A stretch of DNA of 64,000 nt from VRUE01 sp963715625 (GTDB lineage Bacteria; Actinomycetota; Thermoleophilia; Solirubrobacterales; 70-9), in the NCBI GenBank assembly GCA_963715625.1, contig OY970260.1:1364001-1428000 (forward strand). The letters are read 5' to 3'. Position numbers and translations under genes: made by a program. The notes under the pieces were generated by a model. That model searched no databases, was not told the origin of the DNA, and saw only the letters and a program-made list of their open reading frames with translations. Each line of letters opens with the position of its first letter. Position 1 is the first letter of the stretch. Of this stretch, positions 50,311 to 59,825 are shown in pieces.

Positions 50311-50561
50311 GGCGAGAATCCCCTGTTCTGGTCTGACGCGACCGGGTAGTTCCGATTACGGACTATCTATGAGAGCGCAGGGGCGGAGATTCGTTGTTAA
50401 TAAAGCGCAACCGAAGCCGCGCCAGGCTGGGAGAAGGTAGAGATAATGGGGAAAAAACGTAACGAGTTTCCGTCCGAACATCCGTCCAGATTTCACCGAG
50501 TCGCTCAAGGGGCCCGGCCCCTGGTGAGATGGGGAGGCAAGCGAATGGATAGGGAGAAGAC

Positions 50562-50924
50562 GTGAAGGTCACGCTTGGCGCATTTGCCTGCTCGTGCCTC
50601 GAGGACCGCTTCGACGGCTCGGTCTCGACGGCTGCCGAGGCGGCCGTGCGCCGCTACGTTGAACCGGGGCCCTGGGCGGGCGGCGGCGATCGAGGTCCCC
50701 GTCTTCATGCGGGGCGCGCCTGCGGGCTGCGAGGGGGGCAAGGAGCTGGAGCTCTCCGTCCGCCCGGAGGTCGAGGCGACCCTGATCGGAGAGGCGCGGC
50801 GGTGCGAGGTCCCGCTGGAGCGGATCGTCGCGCACGCGGTCTTCATCCTCCTTTCCGACCTCGAACGGGCGCCTCGCGGCCCGAGGCGGCCCGCGGAAGA
50901 ATCGCAGCGGACGCCGCGTTCTGA
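50562..50924 (+). pseudogene. hypothetical protein, apparently frameshifted
   Basis: The GTG at 50562 opens MKVTLGAFACSCLEDRFDGS and STAAEAAVRRYVEPGP; beyond about 50685 this frame turns into Arg/Gly-rich noise, whereas the neighbouring frame reads sensibly as AAAIEVPVFMRGAPAGCEGG, then LELSVRPEVEATLIGEARRC and AHAVFILLSDLERAPRG. One base lost or gained in the G-rich stretch GGGCCCTGGGCGGG would join them. I recognise no function. The true 3' end is uncertain because the second frame continues into the next gene. Confidence 0.5.
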
Positions 50925-50926
50925 CG

Positions 50927-51826
50927 ATGATGCGTGGCGCTACCCAGGTCCCTCTGTCCTTTGCGAGGGCAAGCCGGCTCAGTCGCGTGGCCCGCTGCCT
51001 CGGCGCGATCGCAGCCATTGCGCTGACGGCTGGAGCGAGCTCGGCAGCGGCTGAGAGCTCCGCTGCCCACTCGATCGAAGGGGTCTGGTTCTTCAACGGC
51101 GGCAGGGTCGCGATCCAGCTCGGCCCCGACGGGACCTTCGTCGGCACGGTCGTCTCGCCGACCAGGTTCGACGAATGCGACCACGAGGTCGGCGAACGGA
51201 TGTGGACCGGCATCGCCGCCCAGGCCGACGGCTCCTACTGGGGCCTTCACCAGTGGTTCTCCGGCGACGGCAAGTGCGCTCGCCAGCCGATCCGGGGCCG
51301 GACCGCCTGGAGGGTGCTGAGGACGCAGGTGGGTGCCAGGTACCTGCGCGTCTGCCTGAGCGAACCCGGCACCGAAGGGCAGCCGGTGATCGAGCCCGAC
51401 GGGGAGGCGCTCGACACGAACTACGGCTGCGCGGACTCGGCGCTGATCTCCAGCGAAACGGCGGGTCACCTTTCCCAGTACGCGCGGCTGCCGCGCGCGA
51501 AAGGCTGCCTCCCGGCAAAAGCGAAGCTGCGCGTTCGCATCTCCAACTGGGCCAACGACCCGCTGACGAGGATTCTGGTCACCCTCAGGCAGGGCGATAT
51601 CAGGAGAAGGGCGAAGATCAGGCACAGCGGCGAGAGGACCTTCGCCGTGCTGAGCCTGAAGGGCCTCCTGGCCGGCCGCTTCATGGTGCGGGTCGAGCTC
51701 GACACCGTCCTCGGCAACCACCTCTCGGGCAAGCGCACCTACGTGCGCTGCGGGACCAAGCGCAAGCGGCGCCGCGGCCTGCATCCGCAGCCATCCGGCG
51801 CCAGGCGCCCCTTCCTGCGGGCCTAG
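50927..51826 (+). CDS. secreted protein of unknown function
   Basis: A 299-residue protein with a long signal peptide (LSRVARCLGAIAAIALTAGA, cleavage near SSAAAES). The mature part opens IEGVWFFNGGRVAIQLGPDG and FVGTVVSPTRFDECDHEVGE, a lipocalin/DUF2147-like beta pattern, and contains paired Cys. The last 100 residues are a separate basic domain (RVRISNWANDPLTRILVTLR, then FMVRVELDTVLGNHLSGKRT) ending in an Arg-rich tail. It sits directly before the sulfotransferase run. Confidence 0.75.
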   Translation: MMRGATQVPLSFARASRLSRVARCLGAIAAIALTAGASSAAAESSAAHSIEGVWFFNGGRVAIQLGPDGTFVGTVVSPTRFDECDHEVGERMWTGIAAQADGSYWGLHQWFSGDGKCARQPIRGRTAWRVLRTQVGARYLRVCLSEPGTEGQPVIEPDGEALDTNYGCADSALISSETAGHLSQYARLPRAKGCLPAKAKLRVRISNWANDPLTRILVTLRQGDIRRRAKIRHSGERTFAVLSLKGLLAGRFMVRVELDTVLGNHLSGKRTYVRCGTKRKRRRGLHPQPSGARRPFLRA

Positions 51827-51851
51827 CCGCCAGCCGAGGTCGGCTCCCTCG

Positions 51852-52748
51852 ATGCGACCTGATTTCTTCATCGCCGGGGCGCCGAAGGCCGGGACTACCT
51901 GGCTGTACCGGAACCTGGCGAGCAACCCCCGGGTCTTCCTGACGCAGAACAAGGAGCCGCGTTACTACAGCGTCGAGGAGGGCGCCCAGCTCTCGTTCCG
52001 GGGCCCCGGCGACGACGGCTGGATGGGGCACTTCGTGCGGTCCCGGGGCGAGTACGAGGCGCTGTACGAGCGCGCCGGAGAGGGCCAGCTGCGCGGCGAG
52101 GCGTCGAGCGACTACCTCTACAGGTCGAGGGTGGCCGCGAGGCGCATCGCCGAGGACGCGCCCGGCGCCCAGATCGTCCTGCTGCTTCGCGATCCCGCCC
52201 ATCGCGCGTACTCGAACTGGCTTCACCACGTTCGCGACGGGCGCGAGAGCCTGCCCTTCGCGGCGGCGATGGAGGCGGAACCGAAGCGGATGGAATCCGG
52301 CTGGGCCTGGTGGTGGCACTACCGCGAGCGGGGCTTCTACGGGCGGCAGTTGGAACCGTTCTTCGAGCGCTTCCCCGCAGACCAGATCCTGCTGCTCACC
52401 TACGACGAGCTGCGCAGCGATCCGGTCGGGGTGCTGGGTCGCGTGTCCGCGTTCCTCGGCGTCGGGCTCGTCGCCGGCGCCGCGGCGGCGGAGGGCCGCA
52501 ACCGGTCGCTGATCCCCCGCTCGCCGGCCCACCGGGCCGCGCGCCGGGCCCTGAGGCCGAACGCCGTGTCCCGGGCGCTGCTTCCCCGCAGGCTGCGGGC
52601 CGGGCTGCGGCAGCGGCTCAACCGGGCCACCCTGCACCGCCCGGCGATCGGGCCGGAGGACTACCGCCGGCTGCAGCGAGCCTACGCCGCCGACGTCAGG
52701 CGGCTGGCCGCCATGGCGGACGTCGACGTCTCGGGGTGGGACCACTAG
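51852..52748 (+). CDS. sulfotransferase family protein
   Basis: A 298-residue PAPS-dependent sulfotransferase: the 5'-phosphosulfate loop is FFIAGAPKAGTTWLYRNLAS near residues 5-24, and the 3'-phosphate-binding motif is VLLLRDPAHRAYSNWLHHVR near 112-131. It would transfer sulfate to a sugar or lipid acceptor. It starts a tightly packed plus-strand run: its TAG overlaps the next gene's GTG (TAGTG). Confidence 0.9.
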   Translation: MRPDFFIAGAPKAGTTWLYRNLASNPRVFLTQNKEPRYYSVEEGAQLSFRGPGDDGWMGHFVRSRGEYEALYERAGEGQLRGEASSDYLYRSRVAARRIAEDAPGAQIVLLLRDPAHRAYSNWLHHVRDGRESLPFAAAMEAEPKRMESGWAWWWHYRERGFYGRQLEPFFERFPADQILLLTYDELRSDPVGVLGRVSAFLGVGLVAGAAAAEGRNRSLIPRSPAHRAARRALRPNAVSRALLPRRLRAGLRQRLNRATLHRPAIGPEDYRRLQRAYAADVRRLAAMADVDVSGWDH

Positions 52749-53416
52749 TGGACATCTGCGTCGTCCTCTTCCGCTGCGACGCGAGCCGGGTCGAACGCGG
52801 CCTGCGCCCGGGCGATGAGCTGTTTGCGGTCGACAACACCCACGACAACCGTGGCTTTGCGGCAGGCTGCAACCTCGCCGCCGCGAAGGGCTCGGGTGAG
52901 CTGATCTGTTTCGTCAACCCCGATGGCGACCTGACCCCGGAGTGCCTGGATCGCCTGGAAGAGGCGTTCGACGATCCGGGGCTCCTCGCCGCGGGGCCCA
53001 GCATCGGCGACCTGAACCAGCCCCTGCTGGAGGACGGCTCCCCCACCTTCCTCAGCGGCTGCTGCCTGGTCGTCCGCCGTGCGGCGTTCCTCGAGGTCGG
53101 CGGCTTCGACGAGCGTTTCTTCATGTACGGGGAGGACGTGGACCTCTCCTGGAAGCTGCGCGAGATCGGGCGCCTGAGGCGGGTCGAAGACGCCCACTTC
53201 CCCCATGACTGGAGCAGGTCCCGGGAGCGCTTCGTCTCGCTGCACCGGAACTTCTGCCACCACCTGGTCGTGACCCGCCGGCATCGCGGCGCCGCCGCGA
53301 CCGGGCAGATGCTCCGCGACGCCCTCTACAGCTTCCGCAAGCGGCAGCTGAAGCGCGGCGCGGCGCGGGTGACCGGGACCGCCGACTACGCCGTTCGCGC
53401 CAGGCGCTGGGCGTGA
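52748..53416 (+). CDS. short glycosyltransferase (GT2/rhamnosyltransferase-like)
   Basis: A 222-residue GT-A protein from GTG 52748. ELFAVDNTHDNRGFAAGCNL, ELICFVNPDGDLTPECLDRL (the DxD-like Asp cluster) and FLEVGGFDERFFMYGEDVDL are the usual GT2 blocks. It is shorter than typical because the region before the nucleotide-binding strand is abbreviated to ICVVLFRCDASRVERGLRPG. It probably adds a sugar to the same glycan that the neighbouring sulfotransferases modify. Confidence 0.85.
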   Translation: MDICVVLFRCDASRVERGLRPGDELFAVDNTHDNRGFAAGCNLAAAKGSGELICFVNPDGDLTPECLDRLEEAFDDPGLLAAGPSIGDLNQPLLEDGSPTFLSGCCLVVRRAAFLEVGGFDERFFMYGEDVDLSWKLREIGRLRRVEDAHFPHDWSRSRERFVSLHRNFCHHLVVTRRHRGAAATGQMLRDALYSFRKRQLKRGAARVTGTADYAVRARRWA

Positions 53417-54177
53417 CCATGCCGGCGCCCTCGACACCCATGGTCGTCTTCACCCACGTGCCGAAGACGTCCGGCACCTCGTTCCGGAAATCCCTGGTGG
53501 AGCCGAACGTCGCGAGCGAGGAGATCTTCCCCTACAGGGGCCTCAGGGCCTTCCTGCTGGAACGTGGGTCGCGGCGCTCCTTCGTCTGGGGGCACATGCC
53601 GTCGGGGATCCACATGCTCACCAGGAGGGAGGTCCGCTACATCGCCTTCCTGCGCGACCCGGTGGACAGGGCGGTGTCGCACTATTACTTCGTAAGGGAC
53701 TCCGACCCCGCCGCCTACAAGCATCCGGACCGCGACGAGGCCGACGCGCTCTCGATCGCCGAGTTCTTCGCGCTGCCGAGATACCAGAACCTGCAGGCCC
53801 GGTTCCTGGCCGGCCTGCCGTATCACTACCTGTATCCCCACCTGCGCTCGCGCCGCTTCGAGAGGGCTGTGCTCGGCAAGGCGGTCGAGAACCTCACGGC
53901 TCGCTACGTGTGCTTTGGGATGCAGGAGCGCTTCGAGGACTCCCTCGACCTCTTCCAGCGCCGGCTGGGATGGCCGGCGAGAGCCGACGTCAGCCGGCAG
54001 AAGGAGACCGGCAGGCGGCCTCGGGTGGCCGAGCTGGACGAGGCGACGAGGGCGGCGCTGCGAGCGTCGAACTCGCTCGACTGCGAGCTCTACGAGGCTG
54101 CCTCGGAGCTCTTCGAGCAGCGGCTCTCTTCGGTCGGTACCCCGATCTCGACTTCTCCGGCGGCTCCTACCCGATGA
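53413..54177 (+). CDS. sulfotransferase family 2-like protein
   Basis: A 254-residue protein from GTG 53413, overlapping the previous stop by 4 bases. VFTHVPKTSGTSFRKSLVEP is the phosphosulfate-binding loop and IAFLRDPVDRAVSHYYFVRD the 3'-phosphate motif, the pattern of heparan-sulfate 2-O-type and related carbohydrate sulfotransferases. HMPSGIHMLTRREVRYI between them is family-typical. Likely modifies a cell-surface glycan. Confidence 0.87.
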   Translation: MTMPAPSTPMVVFTHVPKTSGTSFRKSLVEPNVASEEIFPYRGLRAFLLERGSRRSFVWGHMPSGIHMLTRREVRYIAFLRDPVDRAVSHYYFVRDSDPAAYKHPDRDEADALSIAEFFALPRYQNLQARFLAGLPYHYLYPHLRSRRFERAVLGKAVENLTARYVCFGMQERFEDSLDLFQRRLGWPARADVSRQKETGRRPRVAELDEATRAALRASNSLDCELYEAASELFEQRLSSVGTPISTSPAAPTR

Positions 54178-54193
54178 CGAAAGGCGAATCGAG

Positions 54194-54952
54194 ATGCCGC
54201 TGACCGGCCAGGCGCTGCTGGACGGCCTGACCGCCCCCTCCGCCTCGCGCTTCGAGCTGTGGACCAGGTTCGTGCGGGAGAGCGGAGCCGCGACCGTCGG
54301 AGAGATCGGGATCCTCCGCGCGGACTTCACCGCCGCCGTCCTCGGCGGGTGCGATCGGATCGAGCGCTACTACATGGTCGACCCGTGGCGGCACCTCGGG
54401 GACTGGAACAAGCCCGCCAACACCTCCGATGACGAGTTCGAGCGCATCTACGCGGAGGCGCTCGAGAAGACCGAGCCATGGCGGGACAAGCGGGTCGTCC
54501 TCCGCGGCACGACGACGGAGGTCATCGGCCAGGTGCCCGACGGCGCGCTCGACTTCCTCTACATCGACGGCGATCACACCCTGCGCGGCATCGCGATCGA
54601 CCTGATCGCCGCCTACGGCAAGGTCCGCGCCGGCGGCTGGATCGCCGGCGACGACTTCAGCCCGTCGATCTGGCAGCACGCGCCCTCGTATGAGCCGACC
54701 ATGGTGTTCCCCTTCGCGGTCCATTTCGCCGAGGCGATGGGGCAGCGGATACTCGCCCTGCCCCATGGCCAGTTCCTGATCGAGAAGCGGGCCGGCTCCG
54801 CGTTCGAGTTCCGCGACCTCACCGGCGCCTACCCGAGCCTGGGCCTGAGGGACCAGCTCCTGCAGCGCCCGGGCCGGGCGGCGCCCCCGCGCGCGGCGCG
54901 CAGGTGGCTGGGGGCGGCGCGAAGAAGGCTGAGGGGCATCTCCGGCCGTTGA
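54194..54952 (+). CDS. class I SAM-dependent methyltransferase-like protein
   Basis: A 252-residue protein from ATG 54194. ATVGEIGILRADFTAAVLGG corresponds to motif I (with EIG-x-L rather than DxGxG), and GALDFLYIDGDHTLRGIAID is the Methyltransf_24-type motif with the metal-site Asp-Gly-Asp-His. GGWIAGDDFSPSIW follows as expected. The acceptor is unknown; context suggests a sugar. The Arg-rich C-terminus overlaps the next gene's start. Confidence 0.85.
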   Translation: MPLTGQALLDGLTAPSASRFELWTRFVRESGAATVGEIGILRADFTAAVLGGCDRIERYYMVDPWRHLGDWNKPANTSDDEFERIYAEALEKTEPWRDKRVVLRGTTTEVIGQVPDGALDFLYIDGDHTLRGIAIDLIAAYGKVRAGGWIAGDDFSPSIWQHAPSYEPTMVFPFAVHFAEAMGQRILALPHGQFLIEKRAGSAFEFRDLTGAYPSLGLRDQLLQRPGRAAPPRAARRWLGAARRRLRGISGR

Positions 54953-56562
54953 TCCGGGATATCGACCATCTCGATGCGGCGTCGATCTCGACCGACGTCT
55001 GCGTGGTCGGCGCCGGCGCGGCCGGGATCGCCATCGCCCGCGAGCTGGACGGGTCCCCCGTGCGTGTCACGGTCCTCGAGGGCGGTCGCCGGGCGTTCGA
55101 CGCGCGCACCCAGGACCTCTACCTAGGCTTGGTCGCCGGCATGGCGCACGGCGGCATCCACGGGTACCGCTTCCGCGTCTTCGGCGGCTCGACCACGCGG
55201 TGGGCGGGCCAGGCCCTGCCGCTCTCGGAGCTGGACTTCGCGCGGCGTGAGTGGGTCCCGGGCAGCGGCTGGCCGCTGGGGGCCGGCGAGCTCGCGCCCT
55301 ACTACGCGCGGGCCGCGGCGCTGATGCGGATATCGCCGTTCCCGCCGGAATCCGATCCGCTCGCCTGGCCTGACGCGCTCGCCCCCCCGCCGTCCTTCGA
55401 TCGCGACCTCGTGCAGCCCCGGTTCTCCCAGTTCAGCCCGAGGCCGAACTTCGCCGAGGAGCACGGAGCCCGGCTGGAGGCGTCCCCGAACGTCGATGTG
55501 ATCCTCGGCGCGAACGTGACCGAGCTGGTCCCCGACCCGGGTGTCAGCGGGCTCGACTCGGTCACGGCCCGGTCGCTCGGCGGCAGCCGGCTCGAGGTCC
55601 GCGCCGCGAGCTTCGTGCTCTGCACCGGCGGCCTCGAGGTCCCGCGCATCATGCTCGCCTCCGACCGGCGTTGCGAGGGCGGGATCGGCAACGCCCACGA
55701 TCTCGTCGGGCGCTGCTTCCAGGACCATCCCGGCCTCGACATCGGCGAGATCTTCCCCCGCGACCCGAAGCGGTTGCGGCGCACCTTCCGGCCCCGGCGC
55801 AAGGGCGGGGTGAAGTACGCGCCGCTGCTCGAGGCCGGGGCTGGGCTGCAGCGGCGGGAGCGGCTCCTCCACGCCTCCGGGATGGTCCGCTTCGGCGGCC
55901 GCGCCGCCTCCGACGTCGCCGCCAAGACGCTCCTGCGGGCGGTCGGGCGGTCGGAGTTCAGCGCCCAGGCCCGGGCCGAAGCCCCGGCGGCGGCCCGGGC
56001 CCTGGTCCGCAACCCGGTCCCGGTCCTGCGCGGGGCGGGCCGCCGCCTGATCCTCCGCCAGCCCGGCTTCGACACCTCCGGCACCCCGACCCTGGCGATC
56101 GGCGGCGAGCAGGCGCCGAACCCGGAGTCCCGCGTCCGCCTCGGCGAGGGCCGGGACGAGCTGGGGATGCGGCGGCTCGTCCTCGACTGGCGGGTGACCG
56201 AGCAGGACCTGCGCTCGTGGCGGCGCTTCGCCGAGGTCGCGGGATCGGAGTTCGAGCGGCTCGGCTGGGGGAGCGTGGAGCTCGACCTCGACCGGCTTCC
56301 GAGCGACCCCGAGCGGGTATCGGGCTTGGTCAACGTCGGCCACCACATGGGGACGACGCGGATGTCCGCGGGCCCCGAGCAGGGCGTGGTGGACTCCGAC
56401 TGCCGCGTGCACGGCCTCGAGAACCTCTTCGTCGCGAGCTCCTCGGTCTTCCCGACCGGCGGCTTCTCGAACCCCACCTACACGATCCTCGCCCTCGCCC
56501 TGCGGCTGGCCGACCGGCTCAAGCCGGGGGTCGCGAGCCCGGAGGCCGCCGGTGTTGCCTGA
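54949..56562 (+). CDS. GMC-family FAD oxidoreductase
   Basis: About 537 residues from TTG 54949, overlapping the previous TGA (TTGA); a GTG at 54904 would add 15 residues. DVCVVGAGAAGIAIARELDG binds the FAD ADP part, GYRFRVFGGSTTRWAGQALP is the GMC signature, and the C-terminal HHMGTTRMSAGPEQGVVDSD and FSNPTYTILALALRLAD contain the catalytic His-Asn pair. It oxidises an alcohol group, plausibly on a sugar, and may act with the adjacent aldo/keto reductase. Confidence 0.9.
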   Translation: MIRDIDHLDAASISTDVCVVGAGAAGIAIARELDGSPVRVTVLEGGRRAFDARTQDLYLGLVAGMAHGGIHGYRFRVFGGSTTRWAGQALPLSELDFARREWVPGSGWPLGAGELAPYYARAAALMRISPFPPESDPLAWPDALAPPPSFDRDLVQPRFSQFSPRPNFAEEHGARLEASPNVDVILGANVTELVPDPGVSGLDSVTARSLGGSRLEVRAASFVLCTGGLEVPRIMLASDRRCEGGIGNAHDLVGRCFQDHPGLDIGEIFPRDPKRLRRTFRPRRKGGVKYAPLLEAGAGLQRRERLLHASGMVRFGGRAASDVAAKTLLRAVGRSEFSAQARAEAPAAARALVRNPVPVLRGAGRRLILRQPGFDTSGTPTLAIGGEQAPNPESRVRLGEGRDELGMRRLVLDWRVTEQDLRSWRRFAEVAGSEFERLGWGSVELDLDRLPSDPERVSGLVNVGHHMGTTRMSAGPEQGVVDSDCRVHGLENLFVASSSVFPTGGFSNPTYTILALALRLADRLKPGVASPEAAGVA

Positions 56563-57523
56563 GGCCACCCTGCCGGGAGGGGCGAGGACCAGCGTGCTCG
56601 GCTTCGGCTGCGCCGCCCTGCTCGGGGGTCGGACTCGCAAGGAGGCCCGCTACCTGCTCGACGCTGCGCTCGACAGCGGGATCCGGCACTTCGACCTGGC
56701 CCGCGTCTACGGGACCGGCGACGCCGAGGCCGTGGTCGGCGAGCTCGCCGCGGGGCGGCGGGACTCGCTGACGATCGCCTCCAAGTTCGGCATCGACCCC
56801 GCTTCGGGGGGCGCGGCCCTGGCGCTGGGGAAGGGCCTCGTCCGCGCCGCCACACGGCGCTCGCGGCGGGCGCTCGCGTTCGCCCGCCGGCACAGCGGGC
56901 GCACGGTCCGCCGCGGCGCCTTCTCCGCCGAGCAGGCGCGCGCGAGCCTCGAGACGAGCCTGGCGAAGCTGGGGACCTCCCGCCTCGACGCGTACCTCCT
57001 GCACGACTGCGCGGCGGCCGACTGGGAGCGGGCGGCTCTGCGCGAGGAGCTCGAGCGGCTGGTCGAGGAGGGCGCGATCGGGGCGTTCGGGCCGGCCAGC
57101 GGCGTGGCGGAGGTGGCGGCGATCCTGAAGTCCGGGTCGGCCCGGCCCCGGCTCGCCCAGTCCGGCATCGATCTGCTCGGCACGGGGGTCGCCGCCGGCG
57201 GGGGGGCGGGAACGATGCTCGTCGTCCACGGCGTCTACCGCGACGGTCTCGCCGCGGTGCGGTCGCTGCTGGCCGCTCCGGGGGTCGCGGGAGAGTGGTC
57301 GGCCGCGCTCGACCTCGACACGGGGTCGCCCGAGGTCATCGGCGACTTGATGCTGGCCTCGGCACTGCGCCGGAACCCGGGCGGGATCGTCCTCGTCTCC
57401 GCCTCGAGCCCCGAGCGGATCCGCCGCAACGCCGCCTGCGCCGCCTCGAGCCCCTTCGCCCCCGAGCAACTCGACACCTTCGCGCGGCTGGTCGCCGGGT
57501 GCGAGCGAGAGGCTCTCCAATGA
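56552..57523 (+). CDS. aldo/keto reductase
   Basis: A 323-residue TIM-barrel oxidoreductase from GTG 56552, overlapping the GMC gene by 11 bases. The catalytic tetrad is visible as Asp and Tyr in FDLARVYGTGDAE, Lys in IASKFGID and His in DAYLLHDC. The C-terminal NADPH-binding block (GGIVLVSASSPERIRRN) is present, though the nicotinamide end is divergent. The coupled GMC-AKR pair could interconvert alcohol and ketone on a sugar, for example in epimerisation; that is inference. Confidence 0.87.
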   Translation: MLPEATLPGGARTSVLGFGCAALLGGRTRKEARYLLDAALDSGIRHFDLARVYGTGDAEAVVGELAAGRRDSLTIASKFGIDPASGGAALALGKGLVRAATRRSRRALAFARRHSGRTVRRGAFSAEQARASLETSLAKLGTSRLDAYLLHDCAAADWERAALREELERLVEEGAIGAFGPASGVAEVAAILKSGSARPRLAQSGIDLLGTGVAAGGGAGTMLVVHGVYRDGLAAVRSLLAAPGVAGEWSAALDLDTGSPEVIGDLMLASALRRNPGGIVLVSASSPERIRRNAACAASSPFAPEQLDTFARLVAGCEREALQ

Positions 57524-57571
57524 GACGTCCTGTGTCAACCCCCCACGGGTTGAAGCCTCCCCACCTTGCCG

Positions 57572-57616
57572 CGAGTGCTGCATTCGCCGTCATAGACACG
57601 GCGAATGCAGCACTCG
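57572..57616. repeat. palindrome family F, intergenic copy
   Basis: Perfect 19-bp arms CGAGTGCTGCATTCGCCGT (57572-57590) and its complement (57598-57616), 7-base loop. It shares 17 consecutive arm bases with the copy inside the DNA ligase gene at 4478-4526. Confidence 0.92.
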
Positions 57617-57936
57617 TCCTATTCGACCAGGATGCCGTCGGGGCGCTCGATCGCCACATGGCAGATTCTGCTCCCGCAGGCGCCTGTCCGCTTCGTCGAC
57701 CACGCCGAGTGCGTGCTCGGCACTCGCCCAGTCGATCCCCCTCAGACGCCACACCCTGTTGGCGCTTCGGGTGCCTCTCACCGCCGGGAGGCGCTGGTCT
57801 CACAGGGGCCGTCCAAGGGGTCAACGCGGCTTGCGCTCTCCCGGTGGCGGTCGGCTCTCTGCGCTCCCCCGGGATCTTCGACGGCCTCCCTTCGGTCGGC
57901 CATCAAATCTCGAAGGAACAAGGGGGAGGATGCCCG
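57617..57936. other. 320-bp gap without a convincing gene
   Basis: Open frames exist here on both strands (for example TWQILLPQAPVRFVDHAECV on plus), but none looks conserved or has a ribosome-binding site. It may be the remains of a lost gene. The final bases AGGGGGAGG are the ribosome-binding site of the following nucleotidyltransferase. Confidence 0.5.
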
Positions 57937-58906
57937 ATGAGCGGCAGCGACGCCCTCCGCCTCGCGGCGCTCGGCTTCGCGGTCGACCGCGTCACGGCCG
58001 AGGTGAGCGCCGCCCTGGAGGCGGCCGGGGTTCCCAGCATCCTGATCAAGGGCGCGGCGATCTCCACCTGGCTCTACGCCGAGGACGGGTCGCGCCTCTA
58101 CGGGGACACCGATCTCCTCCTCCGCGGCGCCGATTGGGAGCGGGCGATCGCCGTGCTGAAAGGGCTCGGCTTCGAGGACGATCTCGGCCCCCTGGCCCAC
58201 CCGCGGATGGAGTCCGGGGCCGGCCACCTCTGGGTGAGGCGGGCGGACGAGGCCGAGGTCGACCTCCACCGCACCCTGTTCGGGATCGGCGCCGGCCCCG
58301 ACGAGGTTCTGGGCCGCCTTCTCCGCCGGCGCCGTCCGCGCCAGGATCGCCGGGGCCGAGGTCGCGATGCCGTCCTTCCCCGCCCGGACGCTCCACGTCG
58401 CCCTGCACGCGGTGCAGCACGGCGGCGAGGCGCAGCCCAAGCCGATGGCCGACCTCGAGCGGGCGCTGGCCCGCGTCCCCGAGGAGACCTGGCGGGAGGC
58501 GTGGGAGCTGGCGCGACGCCTCGACGCCGCCGACGCTTTCGCCGCCGGCCTGCGCCTGACGCCGGCCGGCCGGCGGCTCTCGGCCGCGATCGGCGCCGCC
58601 GACCCCGGCTCGGGCGGCGCGAGGCTGCGGATCGAGGGCGTGCCGCTGGCCGAGGGGTTCGGGGAGCTCGCCGCGGCCGCCGGCCCGCGCGCCAAGCTGG
58701 CTCTCCTCGCCCGCGAGCTGTTCCCCAGCCCCGCCTTCATGCGCTGGTGGACGCCGCTGGCCCGCCGCGGCCCGCTCGGCCTGGCGGCGGCCTACCCCTG
58801 GCGGCTCGCCTGGCTCTGCAGCCGCGCGATCCCGGGCTACCTCGCCTGGCGCCGGGCGCAAGATCGGGCTCGCCGCGGGCGTTCTCGGGGCAGCGGAGGC
58901 GACTGA
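57937..58906 (+). pseudogene. PF14907-like nucleotidyltransferase, apparently frameshifted
   Basis: From ATG 57937 (ribosome-binding site AGGGGGAGG) the product reads AALEAAGVPSILIKGAAIST and SRLYGDTDLLLRGADWERAI, the nucleotidyltransferase core with the DxD motif, to about residue 127. The conserved continuation (SAGAVRARIAGAEVAMPSFP, LHVALHAVQHGGEAQPKPMA, to RRGRSRGSGGD) is in another frame that ends at 58906. The shift lies near 58310-58330 in CTTCTCCGCCGG and needs only one base. Decay and sequencing error are both possible. Such proteins occur in glycan and RiPP clusters. Confidence 0.7.
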
Positions 58907-58910
58907 GCTC

Positions 58911-59798
58911 TTGGCGACGAACGACGGACCACCTCATCGCGGACCGGCGAGCGGCCCCCTGATGGGGCCCCGCAGGAGGGCCCGGCGCGCCAAGGAGTCG
59001 GCGAGGAACGCGGCGATCTCGGTGCGCAGGAGGCTCCCCTTCGCAAGCGACCGGTTCCACCTCGGCCTCCAGGACAGGCGGGCGCCGCTGTCCAGCGACA
59101 TGGAGGTCGAGTCCGGCACCCTTCTCCTCGCCTTCGGCGGCATGGCGGGAGAGCTTGACATCCCGCCCTTCGAGTTCTTCTCGCTGACCGGGGATATGCC
59201 GGTCAAGCGGCTGTTCGTGCGGGACCTGCGCCGCGCCTGGTACCACCGCGGCGTGCCCCGCAACGGGTTGACGGTCCCGGAGGTGGCGGAGTCCCTCGGG
59301 CGGCGGCTCCGGGGCCACGAGATCGAGCGCGTCGTCGTCGTCGGCACCTCGGCGGGCGGCTACGCGGCGCTGCTCTTCGGCACGATGCTGGGGGCCGACA
59401 CGGTGCTCAGCTTCGGGCCCCAGGGCACGATCGAGCCCGACTCCCTCGCCGCGATGGACGACCATCGCTGGGACTCCTACGTGGAGGAGCTGGTCGCCAC
59501 CGGCGACCTCGACCCGCGCTGGGCGGACCTGCGCCGGGCGCTGCCGGAGGTGCGCCGCGCCGATACGAGCTGCCGCGTCTACTTCGACGACGGCTTCGGC
59601 CCCGACCGGGCGCACGCGGAGTGGCTGGCCGGCCTCGAGGGGGTCTCGCTTTGCCCCGTCGAGGGCGGCAAGCACATGGTCGCTCGCAAGATGCGCGAAA
59701 GCGGCGAGCTGGAGGAGGTCCTGCGGGAGGCGCTCGGACTGCCTCGGCCGGCGGTCTCCGGTGCGGGCGAGGGGCGCGCACGCACGCCGATCCCGTAG
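58911..59798 (+). CDS. alpha/beta-hydrolase-like protein
   Basis: A 295-residue protein from TTG 58911. The nucleophile elbow VVVVGTSAGGYAALLFGTML near residues 140-160 is GxSxGG, as in alpha/beta hydrolases, and the late His is in VEGGKHMVARKM near 255-266. The region between (LSFGPQGTIEPDSLAAMDDH) is typical of capsule/glycan-locus hydrolase-like proteins that are not biochemically defined. The basic N-terminus (GPRRRARRAKESARNAA) may be cytosolic or membrane-associated. It is the last gene of the plus-strand run. Confidence 0.8.
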   Translation: MATNDGPPHRGPASGPLMGPRRRARRAKESARNAAISVRRRLPFASDRFHLGLQDRRAPLSSDMEVESGTLLLAFGGMAGELDIPPFEFFSLTGDMPVKRLFVRDLRRAWYHRGVPRNGLTVPEVAESLGRRLRGHEIERVVVVGTSAGGYAALLFGTMLGADTVLSFGPQGTIEPDSLAAMDDHRWDSYVEELVATGDLDPRWADLRRALPEVRRADTSCRVYFDDGFGPDRAHAEWLAGLEGVSLCPVEGGKHMVARKMRESGELEEVLREALGLPRPAVSGAGEGRARTPIP

Positions 59799-59825
59799 CC
59801 CGGCTTCCGGCCCCGAGCTTCGCCC

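Noticed and set aside
57605..57940. Possible RiPP precursor or small gene before the nucleotidyltransferase
   Set aside because: Nucleotidyltransferases of this type occur in some lasso-peptide clusters, so I checked for a precursor, a protease/cyclase pair or PqqD-like protein; none is present.
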